This document shows, piece by piece, positions 1 to 12,321 of a stretch of DNA of 64,000 nucleotides (the first letter of the stretch is position 1; the number at the start of each line of letters is the position of its first letter). A program made the position numbers and the translations under genes. Source of the DNA: Crocodylus rhombifer (taxonomy: Eukaryota > Chordata > Crocodylia > Crocodylidae); the NCBI GenBank assembly GCA_038503035.1, contig JAVSML010024596.1:120275-184274 (forward strand), in the 5' to 3' direction. The notes under the pieces were generated by a model that worked only from the letters and a program-made list of their open reading frames with translations, searched no databases and was not told the DNA's origin.

Positions 1-438
1 TTGCCACTTACTGCATCACTTCACCATGAATTAAACATGAGTTCATGATAAAATCATCAAAATGCAAAAAGAAAGAGATGGTAGAAGGATCAAAGGCACC
101 TTCTAGTTGCTAGAGAAACTAAAACGGCAAATGAATCTGAAGTACTTGCACAATCTCCTAGAACAAGTATACATATAGAGCATGAAGAACTCTTCTACTC
201 CTGTCAGTTTCACTCCTGAAGTAGAGAGAGACTATTTTAGTAAATACAGTACTTGTAGAAGGTTCCAGATTAAGACTTTCAAATTCCAAGGGCCCAACTT
301 TCAAATCTTTTTTGGGAAGAGCATTTTGGGCATCTTCAAACAGTCACTGCCAACAAATGTAGCTAAATTTTTAATAGCAACTATTGACCAAGAGTGCATT
401 TTCTGAGCATCCAACTGTACACATATTAATAATCACAA
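1..438. other. AT-rich sequence, nothing recognised
   Basis: This stretch has no coding signature, repeat terminus or RNA structure that I recognise. The open frame at 182-406 has no recognisable domain and is treated as chance. Confidence 0.5.
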
Positions 439-743
439 GGCACATCTACACAAGACACGTTAATGCGCATTAGCCTAATTTAATGCACAATATGGGTGCA
501 TGTCTATGCGTGCACACCCTTACTGTGTAGTAAAAATGGCTAATTGCACCTAAATTTGATATCGGCAAATACCATGGCCACAGGTGTGCATGGCAGGGCT
601 GAAGGGAGTTGGCACTAGATTTAGTGCCAAGTCTCTGCATGTGTAGACACCTGCCCAAATTTCATGTACACATGCATTTAAGCACAACTAAATTTACTGA
701 GAATTAAGCTTAGTTGCACTTAAATGTATGTGTAGATGCACCC
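439..743. mobile_element. MITE with inverted termini (GGCACATCTACAC / GTGTAGATGCACCC)
   Basis: The left end reads GGCACATCTACACA and the right end, reverse-complemented, reads GGGTGCATCTACACA, an imperfect terminal inverted repeat of about 14 bp. The interior is non-coding and carries further short inverted segments (for example GCACTAGATTTAGTGC near 611-626). At 305 bp it is the size of a non-autonomous DNA transposon. No clean target-site duplication is visible, so the superfamily is not assigned. Confidence 0.6.
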
Positions 744-1464
744 ACAGAGTATAAATGCTAAGTATTCTTTTGTAAAGATTTCGAGGTAGGCACTCAAAAA
801 CTGAGCTACCACAACAATTTTGAAAATGCAGTTCTGTTATAGCTAAACTTACCTAGAAACAGCATTAGCTGTTTTTACCATTGTCTTGTCTATGGAAGTT
901 TTTGAAGATGGCAACTGAAATAGTGTTTTAAGTAATGTGGAACCTGCTCAGTAGGAAATAGACTAACACTATTTGCTACTTGCTCATTTCACACAGACCA
1001 GTGAACAAACAGCAGATGGTAATGACTTTCCGTCACTACTGACCTTCTGGGATTTGAAAGCAGAAAGACTCTGCATCCAGAGCTATTAAATCCCCCATCT
1101 CCATGCCAGGAAATAACAATTCTTTTATCAGACATCAGTCAAACCATTCATTCAATTAAAGACAGTTTGGACCTGAACATAGGAAGAAGAAAAAAAAAGA
1201 AACTACCAGTATATTCAAATTCATTAAAAAGGCAATACTCAGTCCTTAGTAGAGGACAAGACTGTGCAACCTCAAATAATAGACTGACCATTCACTAATT
1301 ATTGGGAAATCTGGGTTGAAAATGGTGACCCCTATAGGTTCTTACAACATTCTAACAAAACTATTAAAAACCTCTTTTGATCAAATGCTTTTCTATCACA
1401 AGGTGTTGATGTGCTGAAAGTAAAACAGTGTGTGGAAACTTGTCATTACTGACTGAAATCATTT
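744..1464. other. AT-rich sequence, nothing recognised
   Basis: No open frame of note, repeat end or RNA gene is recognised here. Confidence 0.5.
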
Positions 1465-2900
1465 CCTAGTTGATAGGATCGGAAGGGACCTGAGCAGATC
1501 ATCAGGTCTGAACCCCTGCCATGGGCAGGAAAGAATGCTGGGGTCAAATGACTCCGGCTAGGTGATTATCTAGCCTTCTTCTGAAGACCCTCAGGGTGGG
1601 AGCGAGCATCACTTCCCTTGGAAGTTGGTTCCAGATCCCAGCCACCCTGACTGTGAAGTAGTGCCCCCCAGTGTCTAGCCTGAACCTACTCTCAGACAAC
1701 TTATGGCCATTATTCCTAGTTACTCTTGGTAGTGCCCAGGGGAACAGGGCCTCTCCCATTCCCCACTCTTCCCCCCGGTAAGTTTATAGATGGCCATCAG
1801 ATCCCCTCTCGGCCTTCCCTTGTGGAGGCTGAATAGGTTCAGGTCCCTTAGCCTCTCCTCATAGGGCTTGCCCTGCTGCCCCCTGACCATGTGAGTGAAC
1901 CTCCTCTGGACCTTCTCAATGCTGTCCACATCCCTCCTGAAGTGTGGCATCCAGAACTGGACACAGTACTCCAACTGCAGTCTGACCAGTGTTTCATAGA
2001 GGGGGAGGATCACCTCCTTGAACCTGCTCATGATGCATCTGTGAATGCATGACAAGGTGCAGTTAGCTTTAGAGACAGTGTCTTCACATTGGCGGCCCAT
2101 GTTCATCTTGGAATCAATAATGATCCCTTTCTGCCTCTGTGCTGATGAGAAGGGAGTTCCCCAGCCTGTAGGTCTACTGCTGATTCTTTCTCCCTAGGTG
2201 CAGCACCCTGCACTTTTCAGTGTTGAATCCCATCCTATTCTCATCCACCCATCCCTTTAACCTGTCTGGATCTAGTTGTAGCCTGTCCCTCCCTTCTAGC
2301 ATGCCCACCTCTCCCCACTTCTTAGTTTTGTCTGTGAATTTGAACAAGGTGCTTTTCACCCCCTCGTCTAAGTTGCTGATAAATGTATTGAACAGTATGG
2401 GCCCGAGGACCGAGCCCTGGGGGACTCCACTGCCCACATCCCTCCAGGTCGAAAATTATCCATCCACCACCACTCTCTGGGTGTGGCTGTCTAGTCAATC
2501 TGACTGTGCAACCTGTCTGACTGTGTACAATTACCTGGGTCCTCCTTCCTCCCTTTTTTGAAAATGGGGACCACATTGGTCCTTTTCCAGTCCTCTGGCA
2601 CCTCACCAGAGCACCACAAGTGCTCATAAAGCCATACCAGGGGCCCTGCAATGACCCCTGCCAATTCCCTCAGCACCCTGGGGAGGAGCCAATCTGGACC
2701 TGCTGATTTAAACATGTCCAGCCTCACCAAAAACTCCCTAACTAGGTCCTCCCTGACCCTAGGCCTGTCAGTGCCTGTCCTGAGTCCATCTGGAATCCTG
2801 GTGGGGGCGATGTCCCAGTCCCTGCTCAGAAAAATGGAGACAAAGAATTTGTTAAAGAGGTCAACTTTATCATCTGGTGCAACCACCAGATTGCAAATGG
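1465..2900 (-). pseudogene. CR1 LINE, 3' portion (reverse transcriptase, broken)
   Basis: Read on the minus strand, this is the second half of a CR1 non-LTR retrotransposon. From 2900 down to 2490 it encodes the pre-RT/early RT region (LFNKFFVSIF, GPDWLLPRVLREL, VPEDWKRTNVVPIFKKG). From 2437 to 2174 come the RT signature VPQGSVLGPILFN, a mutated catalytic box (FTDKTK where the family has FADDTK) and LHLGRKNQQ. From 2106 to 1560 come the thumb and C-terminal region (LVRLQLEYCVQFW, HYFTVRVAGIWNQLP). The frame shifts several times. The 3' end lies near 1465-1490, where the sense strand carries the conserved CR1 tail (plus strand GGAAGGGACCTGAGC). The 5' end is missing, as is usual for CR1. It is not functional. 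Confidence 0.93.
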
Positions 2901-4497
2901 ACCTCAAATGGATAACTTCCCCCCACAGACACACTAACCCCCCTGGATCTGTCAACCCCCTCACCCCACAGACCTGCTAGCTCCTCTCCCATATCCTGCC
3001 TGTTTCTTCCCCAACCCTGACACATTTAGATTGAATTCCCAGCACAGCTCACACCACTGGCAAATATGTGCACAAGTCACTCCACTTAAAGTAATCTGCA
3101 TGATCATAGATCAGATATGGCAAAGAGCTGAACACAGCCTAAGTTTCATCAAGAATTCATGCAATCCTGTCTATTTAATTACAAATTAAGCAATAGCATA
3201 GAGTACAAAGTACTTTACTTATAAACTATCCCTCTTTTAATGTTACATTCATACCTAGGCTGTGCCATTGTAAAGTTTCATGTGGCCTCTTGACTTTGAT
3301 GAACCCAGCAGATTCCAGGCTAGTGTAAAGCATGGAGAAGCCACAGCCAACTTTTCTCAGCATTTTCTTTTGGGAAGATACTAAGGAAATGATCCTTCTC
3401 TGATCACAAGGGCTGCCATTTGGGGTATACTAGGATGTATGCAGGGTAGAATTTTTGGCTCTTGTCCACCTGACTAACTTGATAAGCATCACTCGAAATA
3501 TGACTTTCAATGCCTGAATCATGAATCATCTTAATGATAGCAGACATCCCAAAGCATAACATTTATAATGGGTAGATTAAATATTATCTTCACAATTTTC
3601 ATGTTTCAAAGAAGAGGAAGAACTAAAGCCAATATTTTTAACATTAACCCTATATTAATATTAAGGCTGAAGTACTGTTAGCTTTGTGTATTCATCATTT
3701 TACTATTCTCACTGCAGTTGATTGAATGTTATTTCAGAAGGTAAAGATTAAAATGAACCAGAACTAATTGAAGGTAGATTTAATAAAAGCATCATTATTG
3801 TAATGAGAATACAAGTGCTTCATAGTAATGCTGAATAATGTATAGATTATTCTAAAAGTTCATGTTATTTTACCTAATTGGATTCACTGCCAAATAATTA
3901 TTTAACTCCTTAATTTTGCACTACTAACCAGACCTGTGAAAGCCTAGTAATAAATTAATGAATGCTCCAGTCAATAAAATACAAATTTGGAACTCAATCC
4001 TGCTTATACTGGAATCAGAATTTCATCAGACTCCTAAATGTACAAGGAAGTGTTCTCTAAGTTATGTTTAATAATTAGTTCAATAATGAATTATATACAG
4101 GCCTATCAGACAGTAGGCAAATGCTAAGGAAGCAAAGAAGGTGAATGTTTTATCCACTTCTTTTCTGTCACCAAGCAAGCTCTTTGGATGCATTTGTTCT
4201 ACTGGTTGCCTTCTATACTAGTTTTCTGGATCAAACCCCTTAAACTGTAATAATTAGTTATATTCCTTACCTCCCCTTCTCCAAGTTCAGTCACAAAGGA
4301 TGTCAGTTTAATGCAGACACTGATTATAGTGTCCAGAAGTCATGTAAATTAATCTGCATAATCAGATTTCTGTATGCAATCCCACTGACTTTGGTGGGGT
4401 TCTAAGCGAGTACAGCAGGATGCCTGGAGAAAGTCAAGGTCCAGCCTTGCACAGATGGGGACTGTGGAATGTTAGAACCTTCCAACCTTCTGTCATC
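2901..4497. other. AT-rich sequence, no gene recognised
   Basis: No coding or RNA feature is recognised. A short piece near 4340-4400 (CCACTGACTTTGGTGGGGTT) resembles the central part of the palindromic MITE at 18669-18791, but is too short and diverged to call. Confidence 0.45.
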
Positions 4498-4572
4498 CTT
4501 GGCAGACAAGGTTCTTTGAGTAAATCTGCTATGTTTTATCAGATCAACTCAAAAAGTTGGAAAAATTCTTCT

Positions 4573-4612
4573 TTGCGAGCTTTCAGGTACAGATACCCTT
4601 CATCAGGCAGAG
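4573..4612 (-). ncRNA. hammerhead-ribozyme-like core, PLE copy 1
   Basis: The minus strand reads CTGATGA, then an imperfect hairpin (AGGGTA / TACCT around TCTG), then GAAA and GCTCGC. This is the conserved hammerhead order CUGANGA, stem II, GAAA. Penelope-like elements are known to carry minimal hammerheads in their pLTRs. Stem III would be very short and stem I only partly pairs, so activity is uncertain. Confidence 0.55.
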
Positions 4613-4843
4613 GAAGCATCTACTGTTCGTCTGTGCTCTTCCTGGATGGAATAGTAAAGCAGCCAGAGGCCAGTACATATGCAAGAAAGCCAGTCAGTAA
4701 AAATATAAATTCAGGTAGTCAATGGGTGAGAGACAGGTAGGGGGGAAAGGGAATGTAACTGTAGTCAATGGGTGAGAGATAGGGGAGGGTGAAAGGGGAA
4801 TGAATATTGCTGGTAAAAAGTGGGGAGTCAGTTACCTGGGGAG

Positions 4844-5137
4844 TCAGATGTCAGGCAGGTTATAGTGTGTCATAAATCCAATATCTATATTTAGTCCATG
4901 ATTTTTTGTATCCAGTAGACTGATGAAGTTCACAGGCTCATCTGTCAAATTACCTTTGAGGATTAGAACTGAGAGATTGGAGAGAGAGTGGTTTTCTTGT
5001 GAAAAGTGTTCCCTCAGAGTTAACTGGGGATTCCTGTCTTTGATAGATTTTCGGTGTGTGTTCATTCTGGTGTGCAGTTGTTGTCTGGTTTCTCCTACAT
5101 ATTTTCCATCAAGGCATTTGGTGCACTGGATGAGGTA
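4844..5137 (-). pseudogene. GIY-YIG endonuclease domain of PLE copy 1
   Basis: The minus strand from 5137 to about 4844 encodes a PLE-type GIY-YIG endonuclease domain. The domain cuts target DNA to prime insertion of the element. Visible are YLIQCTKC (the GIY strand plus the Cys pair), DGKYVGETRQQL (the YIG-equivalent YVG intact), HTRMNTHRKSIKDRN (the Arg/His helix) and HFSQENHSLSNLSVLILKG (C-terminal HF...H). The domain is open from the MITE insertion at 5139 down to the stop near 4844, but the upstream RT part is absent, so it cannot be functional. It aligns well with the domain in copy 2. Confidence 0.85.
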
Positions 5138-5139
5138 TA

Positions 5140-5601
5140 CAGGTTTCCCTCACTGTATGTGTGAATTCACTCTTATGCAATGACCCTTTTTCTACCAAAA
5201 ATTCATTATATGCAAAGTAAACTCACTCTTATGAGATCAGTGTGGTGAAAGCCTGTAGTCAGCTGCTTTGTGCGGTACATTGCGGGAGTGACACACACCA
5301 AAATATAGTCTCTTGTGTGGATCTGTGCTCCTCACTTGTTGTCTGCAACACATTGTTCTGTAGTTGCCATCCCCATTATGGTAACATTCACCACCACCTT
5401 GTGTTTGTGTGTACTGTCTGCTATTGCTAAGTACCAAAACTGTTTTGTAGAAGTGGTAGAAATGGGTCTGGGGGTCAGTACAGTTGAGGTCTTGGAACAT
5501 TTTCATATTTGTTACGTTATAAAGTGGGTTTGCTTTATGCAAATTTGAGTTATGCACCATTTTCCAGGAACACAAGTGTAACTTAAAGCAAGGGAAACCT
5601 G
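5140..5601. mobile_element. pogo/Tigger-like MITE nested in PLE copy 1
   Basis: The ends are a perfect inverted repeat, CAGGTTTCCCT and AGGGAAACCTG, flanked on both sides by TA (5138-5139 and 5602-5603). Removing it restores the PLE sequence found intact in copy 2. CAGG-type termini with a TA duplication fit the pogo/Tigger branch of Tc1/mariner. The 462-bp interior has no recognisable transposase. The subterminal sequence has ATGC/TTATGC-rich stretches in opposite orientation at the two ends. Confidence 0.88.
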
Positions 5602-5650
5602 TATTACATTTCTGGAGGTGCAGGTGATTCTTGTTGCCCTATGCTTTTTG

Positions 5651-7554
5651 ATGTTCTGAAGGAAGACTTATGTAACGAGATCTATAACGTGCTTTGAAAA
5701 TTCCCATTCCCTGACACTTGCCAATCAGTGAAATAAATGCTCCCTTTCCTAGTGATCTTCCAATAAATATCAAAGTCAAGACAGAGACAGAGTGATGAGG
5801 TAAAGTACAAGCATCAGGTTTTCAGGAGTTTTTCCAGAAACAAAAAAACTGAGAAACTGGCAAAAGTACAAAGCCCTACCTATGTAGGTAAGGGTGCTGA
5901 ATGTTGAATCAATTCAACATAACGTTGGCCAACCCAATGTTGGGTAAAACTTCAAAATGTACCTCTGCTTAGACTAAAAAACAGTCCAAAGAAATAAAAA
6001 AAATACCAAAAAGCCTGAAAGTTGGACAAAAAAATTACTCTTCTTTCATATCCATCTTTTTGTATGCGACTAATGGCCCAATTTCTAGAACTTCCCTTGC
6101 AAGCATCAACATCACAGTACCAAGTGTCCTCTTGAAATGTATTTCCTAATGTTCCATGTTTAATGGTTGCATACACAAAAGTATTTGGACAAATAAGCTT
6201 CAAAATCACTGGACAGATCTTCAGCAGAAGCTAACAAGCAATGCAAGCAGCAGCCTAGCATTACAGAAATCAGGTAATCCTTAAGTGACTGAGCGACACA
6301 ACTATATAGCAGTATTTTACTATCTGAGTTATGCAAAACTGCTATTGAGTGGCCAGGAATGTAGCTGTGCGCTGAAATGTTATTTCATCTTTCTAAATGT
6401 ATTTGCACAAGACTTTCAATAAAGCATTTGAACAAAAGAAAAGCATCAAAATAAAAAAAAATGATGTGTTAGTTGTTGAAAGGGAAGAATATTTAAGCAC
6501 TTGTATCCCTTCATTCAGGCTCTTATATAGTGATAGGAGCTGCTGAAATAAAGTCTTTTTACAGTCCCTGGTGCACTAAACAAAATAAACAGACAGAAGC
6601 ATTTGCTAGCACTCTTTATATCCCCCACTACAGCTTCTAAAGCAAATTTCCAGAGAACTTTAAGGTTCTTTCGGAAGCTTTGTGAATATCAGAGAAATGA
6701 TAGAATCATACGAACTGCCCTCCTCCTGCCCTTAAGTAGCAGTAAAAATACATTCATCTATCTCCTGTATGGCTGACTTACCTTACTTAAAGTATTGACC
6801 TCACTAAATGGAAACCTTGAAAGTTATGGCTTGTTAAAAATGCCAGTGCCTAGATAATATAGCAATTGGCAGTACATAAATTCCTTTTGCTGGTTAGATA
6901 ATAATTCTAACATTGCATCTGAGCATTGTACAAACTATTATTTACAACGAGAAAAAAGTAGGTTAGTAGGTTAAATTTAAAAATTTAAATTTAATCACGC
7001 ATTTTAGTAGAAAACCAAGACAGGAAACACACTCTTTAGATACTAAAATCCCCAATGTTTTTGGATATCTATTTCCTTCAGGTAGTTTGGCACTTCTTTT
7101 TCATTCATAACAATATGACAGTCCTAAAATCAAATACTGGCAAGTTGCATAATAGGTGGCAATAATATCTAGAGGGTGAGATAACTCCAAAGGAGTGGAA
7201 CTGACTATGGCAAATAGCTGTTAAATTGGCAAAGGGAGGTGAAAATGGAAATAATCAACTATAACCTGGACAGTGGAGTGCACAAAACTCCAGGGTACAT
7301 TTTCTGACTTGACTGGTTTATATTGACACCACATTAAAAGAACAGTAAAATCCTACTTGAATGGTCTTCCTTTAAGAAGAGAAGCGAAGTATAAACCCTA
7401 TATATACCATATTGACCACATGGAAACTTAGAATAACTAATGCTACCTCCCTCCTACCCCACAAATGGTTAGAGAGAGGAAAGGATATGGTTATCGTAAT
7501 TTGTGTAACAGAAATACCCAGAGGTGCCAATTGTGTGTGTGCATGTGTGTATTC
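5651..7554. other. AT-rich sequence, nothing recognised
   Basis: No gene is recognised. A short imperfect palindrome (CAACATAACGTTGG / CCAACCCAATGTTG) lies near 5918-5944. Nothing else stands out. Confidence 0.45.
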
Positions 7555-7790
7555 TGCTAGGCACTGTGCAAACACCCAATTAAATGCAGTCTCTGCTGTG
7601 GAAAGCTTAAAATTAGGGACTGGTCTAACTGCACAGACATAGAAAAGACTACAATCTCCATTGATTTTTCAGATGGGGAACTGAGATATTAAATGTTTTG
7701 CCCAGAGTCAAATGGATATCTGTACCCCCCCCAAAAAAGGAACTGAACCCCAACATCCCTGCCAATTAATCACAAAGCCATGACTGGATC
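7555..7790 (-). repeat. MIR-type SINE relic
   Basis: The plus strand carries, in order, TGCTAGGCACTGTGCAAACAC, an interior resembling 'agtctctgc...agcttaaaat', TTTCAGATGGGGAACTGAGA, TTTTGCCCAGAGTC and GGAACTGAACCC. This is the reverse complement order of an amniote MIR SINE (tRNA-derived head, core, LINE2-like tail). It is diverged and non-functional. Limits are approximate. Confidence 0.65.
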
Positions 7791-9359
7791 TTAGAACAGG
7801 ATAACAACAGAATTAGTTGTTCTCATCACAAAACTCATTATAACATTATACAAAGAAAGACAGAAACATCAATTCAGAATTTATGTTAATCTGTGAAATT
7901 ATAAGGCATGCACCTACACTTATTTTAAAAGTTTGTAAAAGAATGATCACAAGAATTTGACTTTTTCAGTCTGATTCCATTGAATTCACATCAGGTGCTT
8001 GAGATGGTCAAAGCGCAAAAGATAGGAAACCAAATTCTGTTAAATGAAAATATCAGCTATTGGGGTGAGAGCTTTATGAGTCAGCCAAAGGTAGGGAAGT
8101 CATAGGAGGTATTTTTAATTGACATTAATAGGCTTCACATCAAACTCCCTACAAGACAAAAAATGGGAAAGTAATTTATAAGTAAAAAATAACTTGTCAA
8201 GTTACTGAATGTTTGAGGAAATACACAGCAAATATTTTGTTAAAATATTTATCACAACTAGGTCGCTGATGTCCAGAATTGCTAATATCTTGGCATAGAC
8301 TTGGATTACTCCAAACACATCAACAAGGGTAACACCTTTTTCAAATGCACAGAGTTTATTTAGCTTTATGAAATAGACTCTCTCAAAGTTGACAGTTTCT
8401 AAATGTACAGTAGTAAACACACTTTCACCTTCTGCTCCCTGAGGTCCTTCACTCCACTGGAATATTACTTCAGGTACCCAATATACTCAACCACTTATTC
8501 CCACTGGATTTTTTTCATATATGAGGCTTTTAGATCTTATTAATGCTGTTCACAATCATAAAATATTTATTGCAATACAGAGACGTGCCAGGATCCAAGA
8601 AGGTCAGTCTCACATTAAATTTTGCAACTTTCATTTTTATTATTATTACTTTTAATTTACTGGTAACTTTTGGAGGGGGTGGGAGGTAATTTGATTTCCC
8701 AGACATGCTCTAAATGATGAAAAATCATCATTTACCCCCAAAGCACCCTCATGTTTTACTCGTTTGTCAATTGTGGGTACATAATGCATAAGCAAGGTAA
8801 AATGACTTTGGTCATACAGTCAGTTCACTTCTTAAGAGGAATTCAACAAGGGACCATTTTTATTTCAAGTTCCTTGCATCTTGTTCTTAAAACAAAACAG
8901 CCATTTTAAAGTAGGATTAAGATAATGTGGTCATATCATAGTGTTATAATAATGGTGACTGAAAAGAAGATTCCCTTTATTCAAAGTGAATGAAATTTAT
9001 TATATGGCATATATATAGGGCAATACTGTCCACTGGTATAAATCAGCAACGTCTTCATCAAGCACAGCAATAGTCATCACTATAGTTACTGGTGCTCAAG
9101 AAATAGCAGCAGTGGTCTCATATCATGGCTTCACCTTAATTCTTGATGTCAGCTGAATTGTGCTGATTTACATTAGGTAGAGATCTTGACCATAACCTTT
9201 TCAACAGAAAAACTGTTCCCTTGACATACCTAGTACAATATAAAGCAATCCAGTTAGGCTCACATTCTAGGTCCATCTACATGAGATTTTTCCTGCAGAA
9301 CTGCCTAATTAGCTCTTCTGTAAACACCACACATTTATATGTATGTACCTGTATTTACA
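7791..9359. other. AT-rich sequence, nothing recognised
   Basis: No coding, RNA or repeat feature is recognised. Confidence 0.45.
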
Positions 9360-9885
9360 TAGCATCCACACCTGAGGACAGGCTAGTGATCCAGGCTGAC
9401 TTGGATAAGCTTATTAAGTGGGTGGACACAAACCTCATGACATTCAGTACTGACAAATGCAAGGTACTCCACCTTGGGGAAAAAAAACCATGGCATACTT
9501 ATAGGCTTGGCAGCACTATGCTTGCTAGCACCACTGCTGAAAGAGACTTGGGGTTCATGACTGATCACAAGATGAACATGAGCCACCAATGCGATGTCAC
9601 AGCTGGTAAAGCAAACAAAACCCTGGCTTGCACCTATAGATGCTTCTCAAGTAAATCTCAGGATGTCATCCTCCTGCTGTACTTGGCCTTGGTGAGGCCG
9701 TAGCTGGAGTACTACATCCAATTCTGGGCTCCGCAGTTCAAGAAGGATGTCGAGAAGCTTGAGAGAGTCTAGAGGAGAGCCACATGCATGATAAGAGGGC
9801 AAGAGAACAGGCCTTATGAAGAGAGGCTGAGAGCCATGGGACTCTTCAGTCTCAAAAAGTGCAGGCTCGGGGGGGATACTGGTTG
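9360..9885 (+). pseudogene. CR1 LINE fragment (RT C-terminal part)
   Basis: The plus strand encodes the end of a CR1 reverse transcriptase: IQADLDKLIKWVDTNLM, KCKVLHLGEKK, YRLGSTMLAST, ERDLGFMTDHKMNMS and LLYLALVRP. It is then broken by a TAG at about 9700 where the family has CAG (LVRPQLEY). The frame resumes as LEYYIQFWAPQFKKDV, a second TAG near 9770, and [18 protein letters not shown] up to about 9865. Both the 5' RT core and the 3' terminus are missing. It matches the same region of the copy at 25648-26985. Confidence 0.92.
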
Positions 9886-12321
9886 CCTTAGATTTGGAAC
9901 GTACTCAGTTAATATTAAAGAGATTTTGTCCAGGGATGCCAACTGTTCCTAAATTTATAGAAAGTATATTGAAAAAAATGGACTAAAAATCCCTACCTGG
10001 AAATTCCATAAAAAAATTAAACTGCCTATAAAGAAATGACTGAAGCTCCATCATTAAAATGACACTGAAGGCAAGCATTGATGGACAGGCAGAACACAAG
10101 GGTGTCATTTAGTGTCCAAGAATGAGTGCTGCACCCTGCAGGGAAAAGTAGCCCACCAGATCCTCTATAGCTTGCAGCCTTGTGCTGCTGCTGCATTTTC
10201 CTGTGTGCCTGTAATGGCTACTTGCCTCATAGGTAGGCAGAGGCAGGCAGTTTAAGGCACTGAGCAGGACAGGAAAGGGGTGGTGTGGCCAGGACAGATC
10301 TGTGGTTAGAATCAGGGACAGGAGTTGGGTAGGGGTACCCTGCCAGGACGTGGGAATTGGGCCAGTGGGGGTAAGGATAAGTGGTGGGACGAAGGGGATA
10401 GCAGCACATTGCAGGGGTGTCAGGGTGGGGAGGCAAGTAGGGGACCCTGGGATGAGAGCAACATGGTATAAAACAATCGCTGTTAACAGTTGTTATTAAA
10501 CCCTAAAATTCTAATGTGACCCTTGTAATACTGCTCTTATATTAACATTATGTAAGGAATACATAAAAAAAAAAAAAAGGTGGTTGTCAGTAAAACACTT
10601 CCTTGGGTCTGATGGCTAAAATTTTAAATTCTTAGACTTGTAGTGCTTATTCAGTGCTTATTGCTTATCTTTCAATATATTCAAAATGTAGCTAATTAGA
10701 GTGCTAGAAAGCAAAATCAGGCTCTCATGGCCTAGCAGAGAAGCAACTTTGTAACAAGGCAGTTTTCATACATTCCAGGGCTAGAGATGGGTTATTTGTT
10801 AGAGGTGAATGTCTAAATGAGCCTTGAGAAGAGAAGCAGTCCCATCTCCCATGTATCCAAAAGATAAGAGTGCAGATGCAGGAATTAACCTGTTCTGGTA
10901 CCTAAAGGTGCCAGTTAGGGATTGAAAGATTCCAACTATATGATCACATCTTACCAGACACTTGGTACATGAAACACACATACATAATACCTCCACTGGC
11001 TGGACATAGTATGTCAGACTGGACCACCAATGAATGAGCGCGAGCTAGATACACAATGAATGAACCAAAGGTATAGCACTTAAAAGGAACAAAAGGAGGT
11101 TGTTGTTATCACTCAGCAATGTTCCCCAGATGAGACCACTGCAAAATGAAGCAAGAGACCCACATAAGATGATTGCATGCTGGCCAGATGTCTGTCTTCC
11201 TGTGTGTACTCCTGGGGCATAACATATGGTGAAAGTCATTGCTTGCTCACTAATTATCCTATGCTGTTACTGTGCAACACTAAAGGTCTCTAAATTATTG
11301 TTGGGATATGCTGTGATTGGCCATTTTAGGGATGTTGCACTCTGCCCACAATTGAGTAGTGGGTGCCGATTCTTAAAATCAGGCCAAGAGTGTCAGCGAA
11401 CGTGTTCCCATCCATGTAGTAGTAGATGATGACTCCAGATGGAAGCCTATCAGCAATGAGATGTGGAAAGGATCTTCTGGGTTATGGGCAGGAATGAAAT
11501 GCCATGAAAATTGCCAAAATCTGTTCTCTCTCTTTTCTTGAATATAGTAATGATTTTGGCATCTCTCATGTCATAAGACATTTGTTCATATTCCTGAATT
11601 TCAGAATTAAAATGTAGTTGGTGAGCGATTACAGCATCTTTCTGCTTTGCTTATAGATGTCAGCTGGTATTTCATCAGGTGCCAGTGGTTTGAGTGTGGG
11701 CGAATCCATAATGTCTTTCATGTGTTACTTTAGCAAGATAAGGAGTCTGTGATGATGAGATCACGTTTTAAATGCTTACTCAGAAGAATGATCTTATCTT
11801 GGGTGGGGGGGAACAGATAACAGGACTTGGTCAAGTTTAGAACAGAATTATTCTTTTATTCCATCATCTGCGAAATACTATTTCTTCATCCACCTACTCT
11901 ACCATTGAGGTCTTTTATTTTTGGATCCCTGTTAGTCTAGAAATTTCACTCTTGGCCTTGCCCCCTTGGGTAACACTCCCTGTACAGAACTCCAGATGGC
12001 ATCACTGTTAGAGTCTTTGGTAGCAAAAGTCTCTCCACCACATCAAGGTTGTGATCCATGGGGACAAGCAGTAAAGTGATATGCAAAGAAATACTAGCTA
12101 GTACTGGAGGCTTCAGCACAAAGGTGTAACTATATGCTTAAGTTACAGATTCTATTCAGTGCCCGGGGATGGTGTCCCTGTGCCCTTCCTTTGTTAAGCA
12201 ACTGCTTCAGCCCATATCCTCACTTAGGCTAACAAAGTGAAAGAACATTTCTGTTCTCTATATTCAATGCTCATTTAATACAGTGTCAAATCCAGCATCT
12301 TGGCTCTTATCTTCTAGAACA
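9886..12321. other. unassigned sequence with a GC-rich patch at about 10130-10460
   Basis: Most of this stretch is AT-rich without a recognisable feature. A patch at 10130-10460 is GC-rich (repeated GGGGT/GGCAGG motifs) and resembles the GC-rich cores of MITEs elsewhere in the window, but I cannot pair terminal repeats around it. An A tract at about 10564-10577 is simple sequence. Confidence 0.4.

Larger units (their letters stand above)
4498..5650 (-). mobile_element. Penelope-like element copy 1 (3' part, interrupted)
   Basis: This is the 3' part of a Penelope-like retroelement lying on the minus strand. From low to high coordinate it holds a pLTR-like segment (about 4498-4680) with a hammerhead-like core, a non-coding linker, and a GIY-YIG endonuclease frame (4844-5137 on the minus strand). 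It is then split by a pogo-like MITE at 5140-5601 and resumes at 5602 with the sequence expected from copy 2 (TTACATTTCTGGAGGTGCAG). The low-coordinate end starts at GCAGACAAGG and lacks the roughly 40-nt tail seen in copy 2. The boundary near 5650 is approximate because I find no duplication there. Confidence 0.8.
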
